Assembly (NCBI GenBank): GCA_018889975.1
Contig: CP076546.1
Span: 2,480,001-2,544,000, forward strand
Source: Bacillus sp. NP157
GTDB taxonomy: Bacteria; Pseudomonadota; Gammaproteobacteria; Xanthomonadales; Rhodanobacteraceae
Direction of reading: 5' to 3'
Length of the DNA stretch: 64,000 nt
The notes under the pieces were generated by a model. It was not told where the DNA came from. It did not search any database and was given only the letters and a program-made list of their open reading frames with translations. This document shows positions 53,749 to 63,177 of this stretch, piece after piece. The position numbers were made by a program, and so were the translations under genes. Position 1 is the stretch's first letter, and each line of letters begins with the position of its first letter.

Positions 53749-55743
53749 ATGTCGACGACGCAACGCCCGCTACTTCGGCCCCTGCTACTGGCGCTTGTCC
53801 TTGGCGCCCTGCTGCTGGCCGCCTATTTCCCGGGTTTGCGCGGTGGCTTCGTCTTCGACGATTTCGCCACCCTGCCTGCACTCGGGGCGACCGGCCCCGT
53901 GCACGATGGCGCATCCCTCGCGCGTTACCTCACCGCAGGTACCGCGGATCCCACCGGTCGCCCGCTGGCCATGGCCAGCTTCCTGCTCAACGGGCAGGAC
54001 TGGCCTACCGATCCCTATCCCTTCAAGCTGACCAACCTCGTTATCCACGTTGCCAACGCCTTGCTGCTTGGCATGCTGTTGCTCAGGCTGGAACGCAGGC
54101 TCGGCTCGCCTGCCCCGATCGCGTCGCGTAGCGCGTGGCTCGGAGCGGCGCTCTGGTCGTTGCATCCGTTCCTGGTTTCCACCGTGCTCTACGTCGTTCA
54201 GCGCGAAGCGATGCTTGCCGCGACATGTGCGTTCCTTGCGCTCCACGCATGGCTGACGGCGCGCGATGCGTTCTCGCAGCCCGGCCGTAGGGGCATTGCG
54301 TGGCTTTATTTCGGTTTCGGTGGCGCCGTCCTAGCCGGGCTCGGCTGCAAGGCGAACGCGGCAGTGATTCCGCTGCTTGCCCTGGCGATCGATGGCGTGC
54401 TGCCGACACCGCCTTCCGTGGCCGCATTGGCGTACCGGCGTCACCGGTTCGTCGTGCTCGTGCTGCCGGCGGCCGCGCTGATCCTTGGCCTGCTCTGGAT
54501 GGCGCTTCCGCCGTCGTCCGGAACCGTGCTGCCAGAACGCGGGTGGTCGATTGGCCAGCGACTGCTGACCGAGCCCCGCGTCATCGGCGATTACCTTGCA
54601 CGGCTCTGGTTCGTCCAGTCACCTGGCGGGGCGTTCTTCCACGACCAACTGACGGCGAGCCGCTCGCTGCTCGATCCCTGGCAGACCGCTGCATGCATCG
54701 CGCTGTGCGCGGCACTCATCGCCGTCGCCTTCGTGGTGCGCCGGCGCGCCCCCGCGCTTTCGATCGCGATCCTGTTCTATTTCGCCGGCCATCTGCTCGA
54801 GTCCACCTCGGTGCCGCTGGAGCTTTATTTCGAACACCGGAATTACCTGCCCGCGGCCTTGATGTTCTGGCCGCTGGCGCGCGTGGTGTCGCGGATACCC
54901 TATGCGTGGGCGCGTCTTGTCATCCCCGCGTTGATGGCCGCGTTCCTTGCGGTCGCGACGTGGCTGCAGGCTTCGCTGTGGGCCGACCCGCTTGCCCAGG
55001 CGGAAGTGTGGGCGAGCCTGCAGCCCGGGTCGGCGCGGGCCCAGGCCAACGCGATTTCGACGGAACTGTCGTCGGGGCGCCTGGGTCGCGCCCTCCTCCG
55101 GGCGGATGCCGCTTCCGCAGCCTTCCCGAACGAACCGCAGATCGCCATCAATCGACTCGATGCACATTGTGCCGCCGGCGCCGCCACATCGCACGATGTC
55201 GATTTTGCTGCCACGGCGTTCAGGACAGCGCTTCGTGATCCCGGGTCGCTAACCACGCATTACATCGAAAGCGCCATTGCCGCGCTGCAAACCTCGCATT
55301 GCGCGGCACTGGACGCACCGGCGATTGGAAAGCTCATCGAGGCCCTGGGAATGAATCCAAAGGCCAGGGCCCTCCCCGGCCGCAGGCAGGACGTGGTCCA
55401 TTTGCGAGGCGCGCTGGCCCTTCGACAAGGCGACGTGGCCACCGCGGAATCCCGTTTCGCCGAAGCCCTTGCTGAAGACCCGTCGCCACGGGTGGCACTC
55501 AATGAAGCGGCCTTGCTCGGCCGCGCGGGACAGCCAGGGGCAGGCTTGCGCCTGCTCGACCGGTTCGATCGGATGCCACCGCCCAAGCCGCTCCGGCCCC
55601 GGGATGGCATTGCGTGGGTACGCGAACGCACGTTCGTCGCCCAGGGGTTCTGGACTGGCGAGTTGCAAGCGATGCGACGGTCCCTCCGGGCTGCCCAGGA
55701 AACGGGCGGTACTGGGATAACACCCGGGGTAACGTTAAAGTGA
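53749..55743 (+). CDS. TMTC-like GT-C membrane protein with TPR-like tail (first paralogue)
   Basis: A 664-residue polytopic protein. After the first helix a periplasmic loop carries the GT-C acidic motif GGFVFDDFATLPA; then PTGRPLAMASFLLN, LTNLVIHVANALLLGMLL, VLYVVQREAMLAATCAFLAL and PLELYFEHRNYLPAALM. About 10-11 helices fill residues 8-~410, and the C-terminal ~240 residues are helical repeats (TPR-like, e.g. LRGALALRQGDVATAESRFAEAL). The architecture matches TMTC-type O-glycosyltransferases and their bacterial TPR relatives. No Shine-Dalgarno is visible because the pilA terminator lies directly upstream. A role in pilin glycosylation is inferred from position. Confidence 0.75.
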   Translation: MSTTQRPLLRPLLLALVLGALLLAAYFPGLRGGFVFDDFATLPALGATGPVHDGASLARYLTAGTADPTGRPLAMASFLLNGQDWPTDPYPFKLTNLVIHVANALLLGMLLLRLERRLGSPAPIASRSAWLGAALWSLHPFLVSTVLYVVQREAMLAATCAFLALHAWLTARDAFSQPGRRGIAWLYFGFGGAVLAGLGCKANAAVIPLLALAIDGVLPTPPSVAALAYRRHRFVVLVLPAAALILGLLWMALPPSSGTVLPERGWSIGQRLLTEPRVIGDYLARLWFVQSPGGAFFHDQLTASRSLLDPWQTAACIALCAALIAVAFVVRRRAPALSIAILFYFAGHLLESTSVPLELYFEHRNYLPAALMFWPLARVVSRIPYAWARLVIPALMAAFLAVATWLQASLWADPLAQAEVWASLQPGSARAQANAISTELSSGRLGRALLRADAASAAFPNEPQIAINRLDAHCAAGAATSHDVDFAATAFRTALRDPGSLTTHYIESAIAALQTSHCAALDAPAIGKLIEALGMNPKARALPGRRQDVVHLRGALALRQGDVATAESRFAEALAEDPSPRVALNEAALLGRAGQPGAGLRLLDRFDRMPPPKPLRPRDGIAWVRERTFVAQGFWTGELQAMRRSLRAAQETGGTGITPGVTLK

Positions 55744-55828
55744 TCGCCTGTACGCCCAGGCAACCCACCGCCTCCTGGCAGCCTGCCAATCTCCCGTGAG
55801 CGACGCCCCGCATGACCCAAGAAGAAGC

Positions 55829-57790
55829 ATGACCATGCCGCGAATCCTGGCCGCCCTGTGGTCGCGCCCCGCTTTCTGGATGGCCCTGGCCATCGCCGCC
55901 ACCGTCGCGATCTACGCCCAGGGTACCCATGGCGCGTATCTCTTCGACGACTTTCCCAACATCGTCGACAACGACGGAATCCACATAAGCGACTGGTCCG
56001 TCCCTTCGCTCGTAACGGCAGCGCTTTCATCGCCGTCGAGCGAGCTGAAACGGCCCCTTGCCTCGCTTACGTTCGCCCTGAATTTCCTCATCAGTGGCCT
56101 GGATCCGACAGCCATGAAGATCACGAACATCGTGATCCATGTGCTCAACGGCGCCGTGCTGTTCGCCCTGCTCCGCCTGCTCTTCGCAGGCGCCTCGCGT
56201 CCCGTCACGTCGAGGGACGGCGCGAACGCCGCGCTGGTCGCAAGCATCTGGCTTGTATTGCCGATCAACGTTACCGCCGTGCTGTACATCGTCCAGCGCA
56301 TGGAAAGCCTGGCAAACCTCTTCGTGCTGCTGGCCTTGTTGGGTTACGTGATCGGGCGTCGTCGCATGTCGTCCGGACGACCGGGGTTCGCGCTGGCGAC
56401 CGCCAGCCTCATCGCTGGCACGGCGATCGGCGCGCTCGCCAAGGAAACGGCAATCCTTGCGCCGCTCTATGCGATGTTCATCGAGTGGTTCGTATTCCGC
56501 TGGCGCGCATCGCCGGCCGAAGGCGACAGGATATGCCGAAGGACGGCGTGGCTGTTCGTCGTCATCCTTGTCATCCCGTTCATCGTAGGCGCAGCGCGGT
56601 TCGGTCCGGCCATGTTCGCGGACGCGACATGGGCGCCGCGCAGCTTCACCATGCCTCAGCGGCTGTGGAGCGAAGCACGCATCGTCACGCACTACATCAC
56701 GTGGAGCTTGCTGCCGCTTCCGACCGACCTCTCGTTCTACCACGATGATTTCGTCCTATCGACGGGCTGGCTTACGCCGTGGACGACGCTGGCGTGCATC
56801 GGGTTCCTCGCCCTGCTCGCCGTGGTCGCCGTTCTCGCCCGTAAGCGCTACCCGCTCGCTTCGCTCGGCATCGCCTGGTACCTCGGCTGCCACGCGCTCA
56901 CTGCAACCATCATCCCGCTCGAACTGATCTACGAGCACCGCAACTACTTCGCAAGCATCGCACTGGTGCTCATCGTCGTGGCGATGCTTCGGCGCTCGGC
57001 GAATCCCGCACGTGAGGATGAAGAACCCGTCCTCGGCTCCGCGTTGCTGCTCGGCGTCATTGGTGTCTATGCGGCATTCCTGACCACGCTCACGGCCGTG
57101 CGCTGGGATTCACCCTTGTCGCTGGCGCGCGAGCTGGCCGTGAGAGCGCCCGCGTCCCCCCGCGCGCAGTACGAACTCGGACGCGCTTACGTCATCGCGA
57201 CCCACTATCGTCCCGACTCTCCCCTTGTAAAGCCGACCTACGATGTCCTGGAACAGGCGGCGGCACTCCCGGGGTCGTCGACGCTCCCAGAGCAGGCGCT
57301 TATTTTCTTTGCAGCCAAACTGCATCAGCCCATCAAGGACGCGTGGTGGGACTCGATGGAAGCCAAGCTGCGCCGCGGCCCCATAACCATCGAAGACGAG
57401 AGCGCGATCATGTCGCTTTCCAGCTGCGATATCGAACAGTCATGCGACCTTGATAACCAGCGGATGCTGCGACTCTTCCTTGCCGCCCTCGCCCATCCAC
57501 GGCCGCGCGCCCGCCTGATCGCGTCGTATGGCGACTTCGCGTGGCGTTCCCTCGAGGACAAGCAGCTCGGCTACGAGATGACGCGGCATGCCGCCGAAGT
57601 CGAGCCTGCCGAGCCCGCATATCACATCTCTACCCTGCGCCTTGCGGCAGCAATGGGCGATGCGCCCGAGGTCAAGAAGCAATGGGATGCTCTCCAGCGA
57701 CTGAACGTCGGAAACCGCCTGGGTAGCGACCTCGCGGCCCTGGCGCCAGCCGTCCGCGAAGCAGCCGCGAGCACGGCCCGTTCCCGTTGA
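55829..57790 (+). CDS. TMTC-like GT-C membrane protein with helical-repeat tail (second paralogue)
   Basis: A 653-residue paralogue of the preceding gene. Shared motifs in the same order: GAYLFDDFPNIVDN (acidic GT-C motif), KRPLASLTFALN, ITNIVIHVLNGAVLFALL, VLYIVQRMESLANLFVLLAL, and PLELIYEHRNYFASIAL. The C-terminal region (~420-653) is soluble and helical (AQYELGRAYVIATHY, and so on), with a Cys-containing insert SSCDIEQSCD not present in the first copy. I start it at ATG 55829; GTG 55796 is in frame but has no ribosome binding site. The tandem copies likely differ in donor or acceptor. The next gene starts 58 bp later. Confidence 0.75.
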   Translation: MTMPRILAALWSRPAFWMALAIAATVAIYAQGTHGAYLFDDFPNIVDNDGIHISDWSVPSLVTAALSSPSSELKRPLASLTFALNFLISGLDPTAMKITNIVIHVLNGAVLFALLRLLFAGASRPVTSRDGANAALVASIWLVLPINVTAVLYIVQRMESLANLFVLLALLGYVIGRRRMSSGRPGFALATASLIAGTAIGALAKETAILAPLYAMFIEWFVFRWRASPAEGDRICRRTAWLFVVILVIPFIVGAARFGPAMFADATWAPRSFTMPQRLWSEARIVTHYITWSLLPLPTDLSFYHDDFVLSTGWLTPWTTLACIGFLALLAVVAVLARKRYPLASLGIAWYLGCHALTATIIPLELIYEHRNYFASIALVLIVVAMLRRSANPAREDEEPVLGSALLLGVIGVYAAFLTTLTAVRWDSPLSLARELAVRAPASPRAQYELGRAYVIATHYRPDSPLVKPTYDVLEQAAALPGSSTLPEQALIFFAAKLHQPIKDAWWDSMEAKLRRGPITIEDESAIMSLSSCDIEQSCDLDNQRMLRLFLAALAHPRPRARLIASYGDFAWRSLEDKQLGYEMTRHAAEVEPAEPAYHISTLRLAAAMGDAPEVKKQWDALQRLNVGNRLGSDLAALAPAVREAAASTARSR

Positions 57791-57848
57791 GGCATGCTGC
57801 GCTGGTAGCCCCACGTACTAATCCAGAGATAGAGAGAGACTGCCCACG

Positions 57849-59024
57849 ATGAACGCTACGCCTGCCCGGCTCGCAATCCATGGCGCCTCCCCGCGATTCC
57901 CAGAGCCCATCCATGTAGGGCGTCCCAACATAGGCGACCGCGCGAAGTTCCACGCCCTCATCGATGGCATGCTGGATCGGAAGTGGCTCACGAACGCTGG
58001 CCCCCTGGTCGAGGAATTCGAAAAGCGCGTCGCCGCGGACCTGGGCGTCGACCATTGTGTCGCTATCTGTAACGGCACCGTGGCATTGGAGATCGCTATC
58101 CGGGCGCTGGGCCTGAGTGGCGAAGTCATCGTCCCTTCCTGGACCTTCATCGCAACGGCACATGCGCTCGCGTGGCAGGGCATCAAGCCGGTTTTCGCCG
58201 ACATCGATGCGTCGACCCATAACCTTTCGCCCGCGGCCGTCGAAGCCGCCATCACGCCGGCGACCACCGGCATCATTGGCGTCCACCTTTGGGGGCGGCC
58301 GGCTCCGATCGAAGAGCTCACCGACATCGCTTCGCGGCATCGACTGAAGCTGATGTTCGATGCCGCCCATGGGTACCGGTGCACGCACAAGGGTCGACGC
58401 ATCGGTGCATTCGGTGAATGCGAAGTCCTGAGCTTCCACGCCACGAAGGTGTTCAATACGCTCGAAGGGGGCGCCATCGTCACCAACGATGCTCACCTCG
58501 CCCAACGCATGCGCTTGATGCGCAACTTCGGGTTCGCCGGCTACGACAACGTTATTCATCCGGGAACGAACGGCAAGATGGTCGAGGCGAGCGCGGCCAT
58601 GGGGCTCGTGAACCTGGAGTCGCTCGATGACTTCATTGAAGCGAACCGTGTTCGCTATTCGATCTACCGTGAACGCCTCGCCCACGTGCCGGGAATCGAG
58701 CTCGTAGAGTACGACGATGGCGAACAGAACAACTACCACTACGTGGTGGCCAGCGTGCATCCGCCGTCCAGGGCCACCCGCGATGAACTGATCGACGTCC
58801 TGCATGCCGAAAACGTCCTGGCCCGGAAGTACTTCTGGCCAGGCTGCCACGCCATGCAGCCCTATGCCGGACAACTCCACGCACCCATGTACAGCACTGA
58901 GGCGGTGGCGGCCCGGAATATCGTCCTTCCGAATGGACCGTCGCTGGGCGTCGACGATGTCCACGCAGTCTGCGACATCATCGAGATGGTCTGCACGCAC
59001 GGCATGGCTGGCGTGGAAGGTTGA
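57849..59024 (+). CDS. DegT/DnrJ/EryC1-family sugar aminotransferase
   Basis: A 391-residue PLP-dependent aminotransferase acting on nucleotide-linked keto sugars. The Schiff-base lysine is Lys200 in SFHATKVFNTLEGGA; DAAHG (171-175) contacts the cofactor and VPSWTFIATAHALAWQG is the family block. It resembles the VioA/QdtB group that makes 3- or 4-amino-dideoxy sugars, but the sugar cannot be fixed from sequence. GAGAGAG lies upstream of the ATG. Followed after 6 bp by a NeuD/PglD-type acetyltransferase, which supports an N-acylated amino sugar as product. Confidence 0.92.
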   Translation: MNATPARLAIHGASPRFPEPIHVGRPNIGDRAKFHALIDGMLDRKWLTNAGPLVEEFEKRVAADLGVDHCVAICNGTVALEIAIRALGLSGEVIVPSWTFIATAHALAWQGIKPVFADIDASTHNLSPAAVEAAITPATTGIIGVHLWGRPAPIEELTDIASRHRLKLMFDAAHGYRCTHKGRRIGAFGECEVLSFHATKVFNTLEGGAIVTNDAHLAQRMRLMRNFGFAGYDNVIHPGTNGKMVEASAAMGLVNLESLDDFIEANRVRYSIYRERLAHVPGIELVEYDDGEQNNYHYVVASVHPPSRATRDELIDVLHAENVLARKYFWPGCHAMQPYAGQLHAPMYSTEAVAARNIVLPNGPSLGVDDVHAVCDIIEMVCTHGMAGVEG

Positions 59025-59030
59025 CGAACC

Positions 59031-59687
59031 ATGGCCGCGTCGACATCCCCGCAGGAACGCCTCGCCATCTTTGGGACGGGCGGCCACGCCCGTGAGGCGG
59101 CATGGATCGCAGAATCACTTGGCTACGCCCGTGCGAATCTCGTATTCGTCGTCGATGCAGCGCATCGCACGCAATCCCGGGTCAACGGCATCGAAGTAAT
59201 CGAGGCAACCCCCGAAGCCTGCGCTGGTTGGCCATGCGTGGTCGCCGTAGGTGATCCTCGCGCACGCGCCTCGATTCGCGAGCGCTGCACGGGGCTCGGG
59301 ATGCTGGCGGCACGGCTGGTCGCACCGTCGTGCGCCTTACACGACTCCGTAGTGCTGGGCGATGGCGTGATACTCGCCCCCGGCTCAGTGATCACCGTGA
59401 ACGTATCGCTCGGCAACGACGTCCACGTTAACGTTGGCGCATCCGTGTCGCACGACGTCCGCATCGGCCGATTCACCACAGTGTCACCCGGTGCCCGCAT
59501 AGCGGGGCACGTACATATCGGCGAGTCGGTCTTCGTCGGCGTGGGCGCATCCATCATCAATGGCACGCCTGACGAGCCGCTGGAGATCGGCGATGGCGCG
59601 ATCATCGCGGCAGGCGCGTGCGTCATCGCGCCCGTGGCCCGTGGCTCGACGGTCATGGGCGTGCCGGCCCGGCCCAGGCACCCGTGA
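59031..59687 (+). CDS. NeuD/PglD-type sugar acetyltransferase
   Basis: A 218-residue enzyme. The N-terminal Rossmann-like domain (LAIFGTGGHAREAAWIAES) binds the nucleotide sugar, and the C-terminal left-handed beta-helix shows hexapeptide repeats (LGDGVILAPGSVITVNVSLG). Catalytic His is H141 in GASVSHDVRIG. Homologues acetylate the amino group of UDP-4-amino sugars (PglD, PerB). It follows the aminotransferase by 6 bp, and its TGA overlaps the GTG of the flippase gene (GTGA). Confidence 0.9.
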   Translation: MAASTSPQERLAIFGTGGHAREAAWIAESLGYARANLVFVVDAAHRTQSRVNGIEVIEATPEACAGWPCVVAVGDPRARASIRERCTGLGMLAARLVAPSCALHDSVVLGDGVILAPGSVITVNVSLGNDVHVNVGASVSHDVRIGRFTTVSPGARIAGHVHIGESVFVGVGASIINGTPDEPLEIGDGAIIAAGACVIAPVARGSTVMGVPARPRHP

Positions 59688-61156
59688 ACACAGCCCACGG
59701 CAACCGGGTGCGCAGCGCGGCGCGCTGGAGTGGCCTGGAGATCGCGCTGCGCTATGCATTCCAGCTCGTTGTCATGGTTGGCCTCGCACGGCTCGTCGAC
59801 CCGTCCGCCTTTGGTGCCGTCGCGATGGTCACCGTGTTCACGGCGCTAGGCACGGTGTTCATCGATTCGGGCACGGGCATGGCGCTGATCCAAAAACAGC
59901 GCTCCACGCCAGGCGAGGAAACGTCGACGTTCGTCCTCAACCTTGCGATTTCATTCGCTGCTTGCGGTCTGCTCATCGCACTCGCACCGACCATCGCGCG
60001 GTTTTACGATCGCCCCGACCTTGAGGCGATCTGCATCGCCATGTCGTTCGTGTTTCCGTTGAACGGCCTTGCCGTCGTTCCGGACGCCATGCTGACCCAG
60101 CAAATGCGGTTCGACCTGCGCACCCGGGTTGAAATCGCAAGCTCGCTCACCTCGGGACTGGTCGCGCTTGGCGCCGCAGCAGCCCACCTGGGTGCCTGGG
60201 CGCTCGTCTGGCAGGCACTCTCGTCGATCGGCTCGCGGACGCTCATGCTGTACGTGCTCTCTGGCTGGCGTCCGCGCGGCAGGCCGTCGCTCGCCGACAC
60301 TCACACGGTGACGTCGTTCGGCGGCTATATGCTCGTCGCCGGCCTCATTGATACCGCATACACGCGGGTGCAGGCGCTGCTTATCGGCAAGCATTTTTCC
60401 GCCGGCGATGTCGGACAGTACACGCTGGCGCAGAACACGCAGCAGGCACCTGCATCGTTCGTTGCCGCCATCCTCAACCGGCTGGGGTTGCCGCTCCTCT
60501 CGTCCATCCGCGACGACCACAAGGCCACGCGTACCGTGCTTGAAGCGGGCATGCAGATGGGCCTGTTTGGCTTTATTCCGGTCATGGCGACACTAGCCGT
60601 GCTCGCCGTCCCCATGGTGGACGTGGTCTACGGAGCTCGTTGGACCGAGGCAGGCCAGGTGCTCGCCATCCTCGCGCTCGGCTCGATTCCGTGGCCGGCA
60701 CATGTACTGAACCTCGTCGCCATGAATTCCCAGGGACGGCCGCGTCTCGTCCTCAACGTGGAAGTGGTGAAGAAATCCTTTGCCGTGATCCTCTTGCTGA
60801 CGGCAGCACCCCATGGACTCCTGGCCATCGCCTGGTCGACCGTCATCGCAAGCCTCTTTTCGTTCTTTCTCAACGCCTGGTTCGTGGGACGTCTGCTTGG
60901 CTACGGAATAAACCCCCAGGTCAAAGTCATGGCATGGTCGAGCGTCCCGGCCCTGGGCGCCGCCGCCGCCGGCTGGTGTTGCGTGCAATACATCGGCAAT
61001 GGCGCCCTCGGGCTGGCTGTCGCGTGGCTCGCGTCGGCACTGGCCACGCTCGCCATCGGAGTCGTTTGCCGACATCCGGCGCTTCCTGCCTTGCTGCGAC
61101 TGTTACCTGGGCACCGCCCTGGCCCTTCGACGGAAACCGACCATGTCGATCGATGA
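59684..61156 (+). CDS. Oligosaccharide flippase (Wzx-like, MOP superfamily)
   Basis: A 490-residue protein with about 12-14 membrane helices. It begins VNTAHGNRVRSAARWSGLEI at GTG 59684; LARLVDPSAFGAVAMVTVF and DSGTGMALIQKQ are typical of the polysaccharide biosynthesis/Wzx-like family (the WzxC/LPS flippase branch). It would move lipid-linked glycan across the inner membrane. It is coupled to the upstream acetyltransferase by GTGA and overlaps the next GT by 14 nt. Confidence 0.9.
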   Translation: MNTAHGNRVRSAARWSGLEIALRYAFQLVVMVGLARLVDPSAFGAVAMVTVFTALGTVFIDSGTGMALIQKQRSTPGEETSTFVLNLAISFAACGLLIALAPTIARFYDRPDLEAICIAMSFVFPLNGLAVVPDAMLTQQMRFDLRTRVEIASSLTSGLVALGAAAAHLGAWALVWQALSSIGSRTLMLYVLSGWRPRGRPSLADTHTVTSFGGYMLVAGLIDTAYTRVQALLIGKHFSAGDVGQYTLAQNTQQAPASFVAAILNRLGLPLLSSIRDDHKATRTVLEAGMQMGLFGFIPVMATLAVLAVPMVDVVYGARWTEAGQVLAILALGSIPWPAHVLNLVAMNSQGRPRLVLNVEVVKKSFAVILLLTAAPHGLLAIAWSTVIASLFSFFLNAWFVGRLLGYGINPQVKVMAWSSVPALGAAAAGWCCVQYIGNGALGLAVAWLASALATLAIGVVCRHPALPALLRLLPGHRPGPSTETDHVDR

Positions 61157-62282
61157 GAACCATTCATTGCGCGTCCTGCTGACGAGCACGTCCTACCCGT
61201 CAAGCGTCGATGACTGGCGCGGCGTCTTCATCCGGCACATGGTCGCGGCGCTTGCTCGCCGCGATGATCTCGCCCTCTCGGTGTGGGCGCCCCCCGGCCC
61301 TCTCCCGGCGAATGCAGCTGCCGCGACAAGCGCCGTGGAAAGGCGCATGCTCGAACAGCTCATGGCGGCCGGCGGTGTCGCCCACCTGCTTCGCAACCAC
61401 CGCCTCAGAGGCGCACGCGCGGCCCTGGCGTTGTTGCGTGGTCTCCGGCGCGTCTATCGCGCCACGCCCGTCGACGTCTACCACGTCAACTGGCTGCAGT
61501 GCCTGCTTCCACTGCCGCAGGATGGCGTGCCTTTACTGGTGACCGTGCTGGGCAACGACATGAAGTTGCTCCAGTTACCGGGCATGACCGCGCTGGTTCG
61601 CCATGCCATGCGTGGACGCCGAGTCACCATCAGCCCCAATGCCACGTGGATGCAAGCGCCGCTGCAGGAACGCTTTGGCGACATGGCGGACATCCAGCCG
61701 GTACCTTTCGGTATCGGACCGCATTGGTATGCCCTTGAGCGGACGCCTTCGCCGGACACCTCATGGCTGCTGGTCAGCCGCCTGACGAGGCGCAAGCTCG
61801 GCCCCATCTTCACGTGGGGCCAGGGCTTGTTCGGCCCGGGAACCGGCCGGACGCTCGACCTGCTTGGACCCATGCAGGAGGACATCGACATTCCCTCATG
61901 GGTGAACTACCACGGCATGGCGACGCCGGATGCCCTTCACCAGCACTGGTTTCCCCAGGCTACCGGGTTGTTGTCGCTGAGCGAGCATGACGAAGGCCGC
62001 CCGCAGGTCATGCTCGAGGCCATGGCGTCGGGCCTGCCGGTGGTCGCGTCCCGCCTGGCCGCCCATGTGGACCTGATTGCGGATGGCATCGATGGCATCA
62101 TCGTCGATGCGCCCGATGACTTCGCACGGGCCCTTGGCGTGCTGGGAGACCCTGTGGTGAACAACGCTTACGGCGCGGCGGCGCGCGACAGGATGCAGTC
62201 GCAGTTTGGTACGTGGGACGACTGCGCGGCACGCTACGTTGCGCACTACCGCCGCATGCGCGGGGAGGTCCCGCATGGCTGA
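61143..62282 (+). CDS. GT4-family glycosyltransferase
   Basis: A 379-residue GT-B glycosyltransferase. The N-terminal domain begins LRVLLTSTSYPSSVDDWRGVF and contains LLVTVLGNDMKLLQLPG; the C-terminal domain has the E-x7-E motif in SEHDEGRPQVMLEAMASGLP, typical of GT4 retaining enzymes that use nucleotide sugars in the cytosol. The start ATG 61143 lies inside the end of the flippase gene, so the genes are coupled. Donor and acceptor are unknown. Confidence 0.9.
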   Translation: MSIDENHSLRVLLTSTSYPSSVDDWRGVFIRHMVAALARRDDLALSVWAPPGPLPANAAAATSAVERRMLEQLMAAGGVAHLLRNHRLRGARAALALLRGLRRVYRATPVDVYHVNWLQCLLPLPQDGVPLLVTVLGNDMKLLQLPGMTALVRHAMRGRRVTISPNATWMQAPLQERFGDMADIQPVPFGIGPHWYALERTPSPDTSWLLVSRLTRRKLGPIFTWGQGLFGPGTGRTLDLLGPMQEDIDIPSWVNYHGMATPDALHQHWFPQATGLLSLSEHDEGRPQVMLEAMASGLPVVASRLAAHVDLIADGIDGIIVDAPDDFARALGVLGDPVVNNAYGAAARDRMQSQFGTWDDCAARYVAHYRRMRGEVPHG

Positions 62283-63177
62283 CGTTCTCGTTGTCGGAGC
62301 CAACGGCTTCATCGGGTCACATTTGCTGGCTCGCGTCCGCGCGGTCGGTCACGATGTCCGCGCCCTATGCCGGACGCAACCCATGCCTGGCGTGCCGTGG
62401 GCACGGATGGACGATGTCGCGACGAACGATCAGCTTGCCGCGGCGCTCGCCGGCGTCTCGACGGTGATCTGGGCTGCCGGTGCAAGCACCCCCGCGTCCA
62501 CCGCCCGTCGGCCGGCTGACGAAGTCGAACGCAACCTTGTTCCGCTCGTACGCTTGCTTGAATGCACCGCCAACGACCACCCCTTGCGCATGGTCTACCT
62601 GTCGACGGGCGGGGCCATCTATGGAGACATCGAAGGCCTCGCGCGCGAAAACATGGTCGTGGAACCCAAGGGGTACTACAGCGCGGGAAAGGCCGCTGCG
62701 GAGGCCTTCCTGTCCGCGTGGTCGCATCTGGGCGCCCACGAGGTCACCATCCTGCGGCCATCGAACGTGTACGGGCCGGGGCAACCGTACCGCCCAGGCT
62801 TTGGCATCATTCCCACGGCCTTCCACGCCATCCGCCATGAGGGCTCGGTCGTGGTCCGCGGCGATGGCGAAGCGGTCCGCGACTACCTCTACATCGACGA
62901 CCTTGCGAACCTGTGCGAGCGCATCCTGGCGAGGCCGCGCACGCCCGGCTGCCACACGTTCAACGCATCGAGTGCGCAGGGCACGTCACTGAACGAGCTG
63001 CTTTCGGTCGTCGAAGAAGTGACGGGGCATGAGGTGGCGCGTCGCGCCGAGCCGGCCACGGCATTCGACGTCAAGCGCATCGTGCCCGACAACCACGCGG
63101 CAACGCGCGCCTTCGGATGGCACGTCGCCACGCCGCTCCATGAGGGCGTGCGCCGGGCCTGGGAGGCATTTCGTTGA
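62275..63177 (+). CDS. NAD-dependent epimerase/dehydratase (extended SDR)
   Basis: A 300-residue nucleotide-sugar modifying enzyme. The N-terminal NAD-binding motif is VVGANGFIGSHLLA, and the catalytic pair is in GYYSAGKAAAE (Y-x-x-x-K). VYLSTGGAIYG has the catalytic Ser/Thr. It resembles UDP-glucose 4-epimerase or GDP/dTDP-sugar reductases; the substrate is not set. GGGGAGG precedes its ATG 62275 by 6 nt; it overlaps the GT4 stop by 8 nt and the GT2 start (TTGA) at its end. Confidence 0.88.
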   Translation: MADVLVVGANGFIGSHLLARVRAVGHDVRALCRTQPMPGVPWARMDDVATNDQLAAALAGVSTVIWAAGASTPASTARRPADEVERNLVPLVRLLECTANDHPLRMVYLSTGGAIYGDIEGLARENMVVEPKGYYSAGKAAAEAFLSAWSHLGAHEVTILRPSNVYGPGQPYRPGFGIIPTAFHAIRHEGSVVVRGDGEAVRDYLYIDDLANLCERILARPRTPGCHTFNASSAQGTSLNELLSVVEEVTGHEVARRAEPATAFDVKRIVPDNHAATRAFGWHVATPLHEGVRRAWEAFR

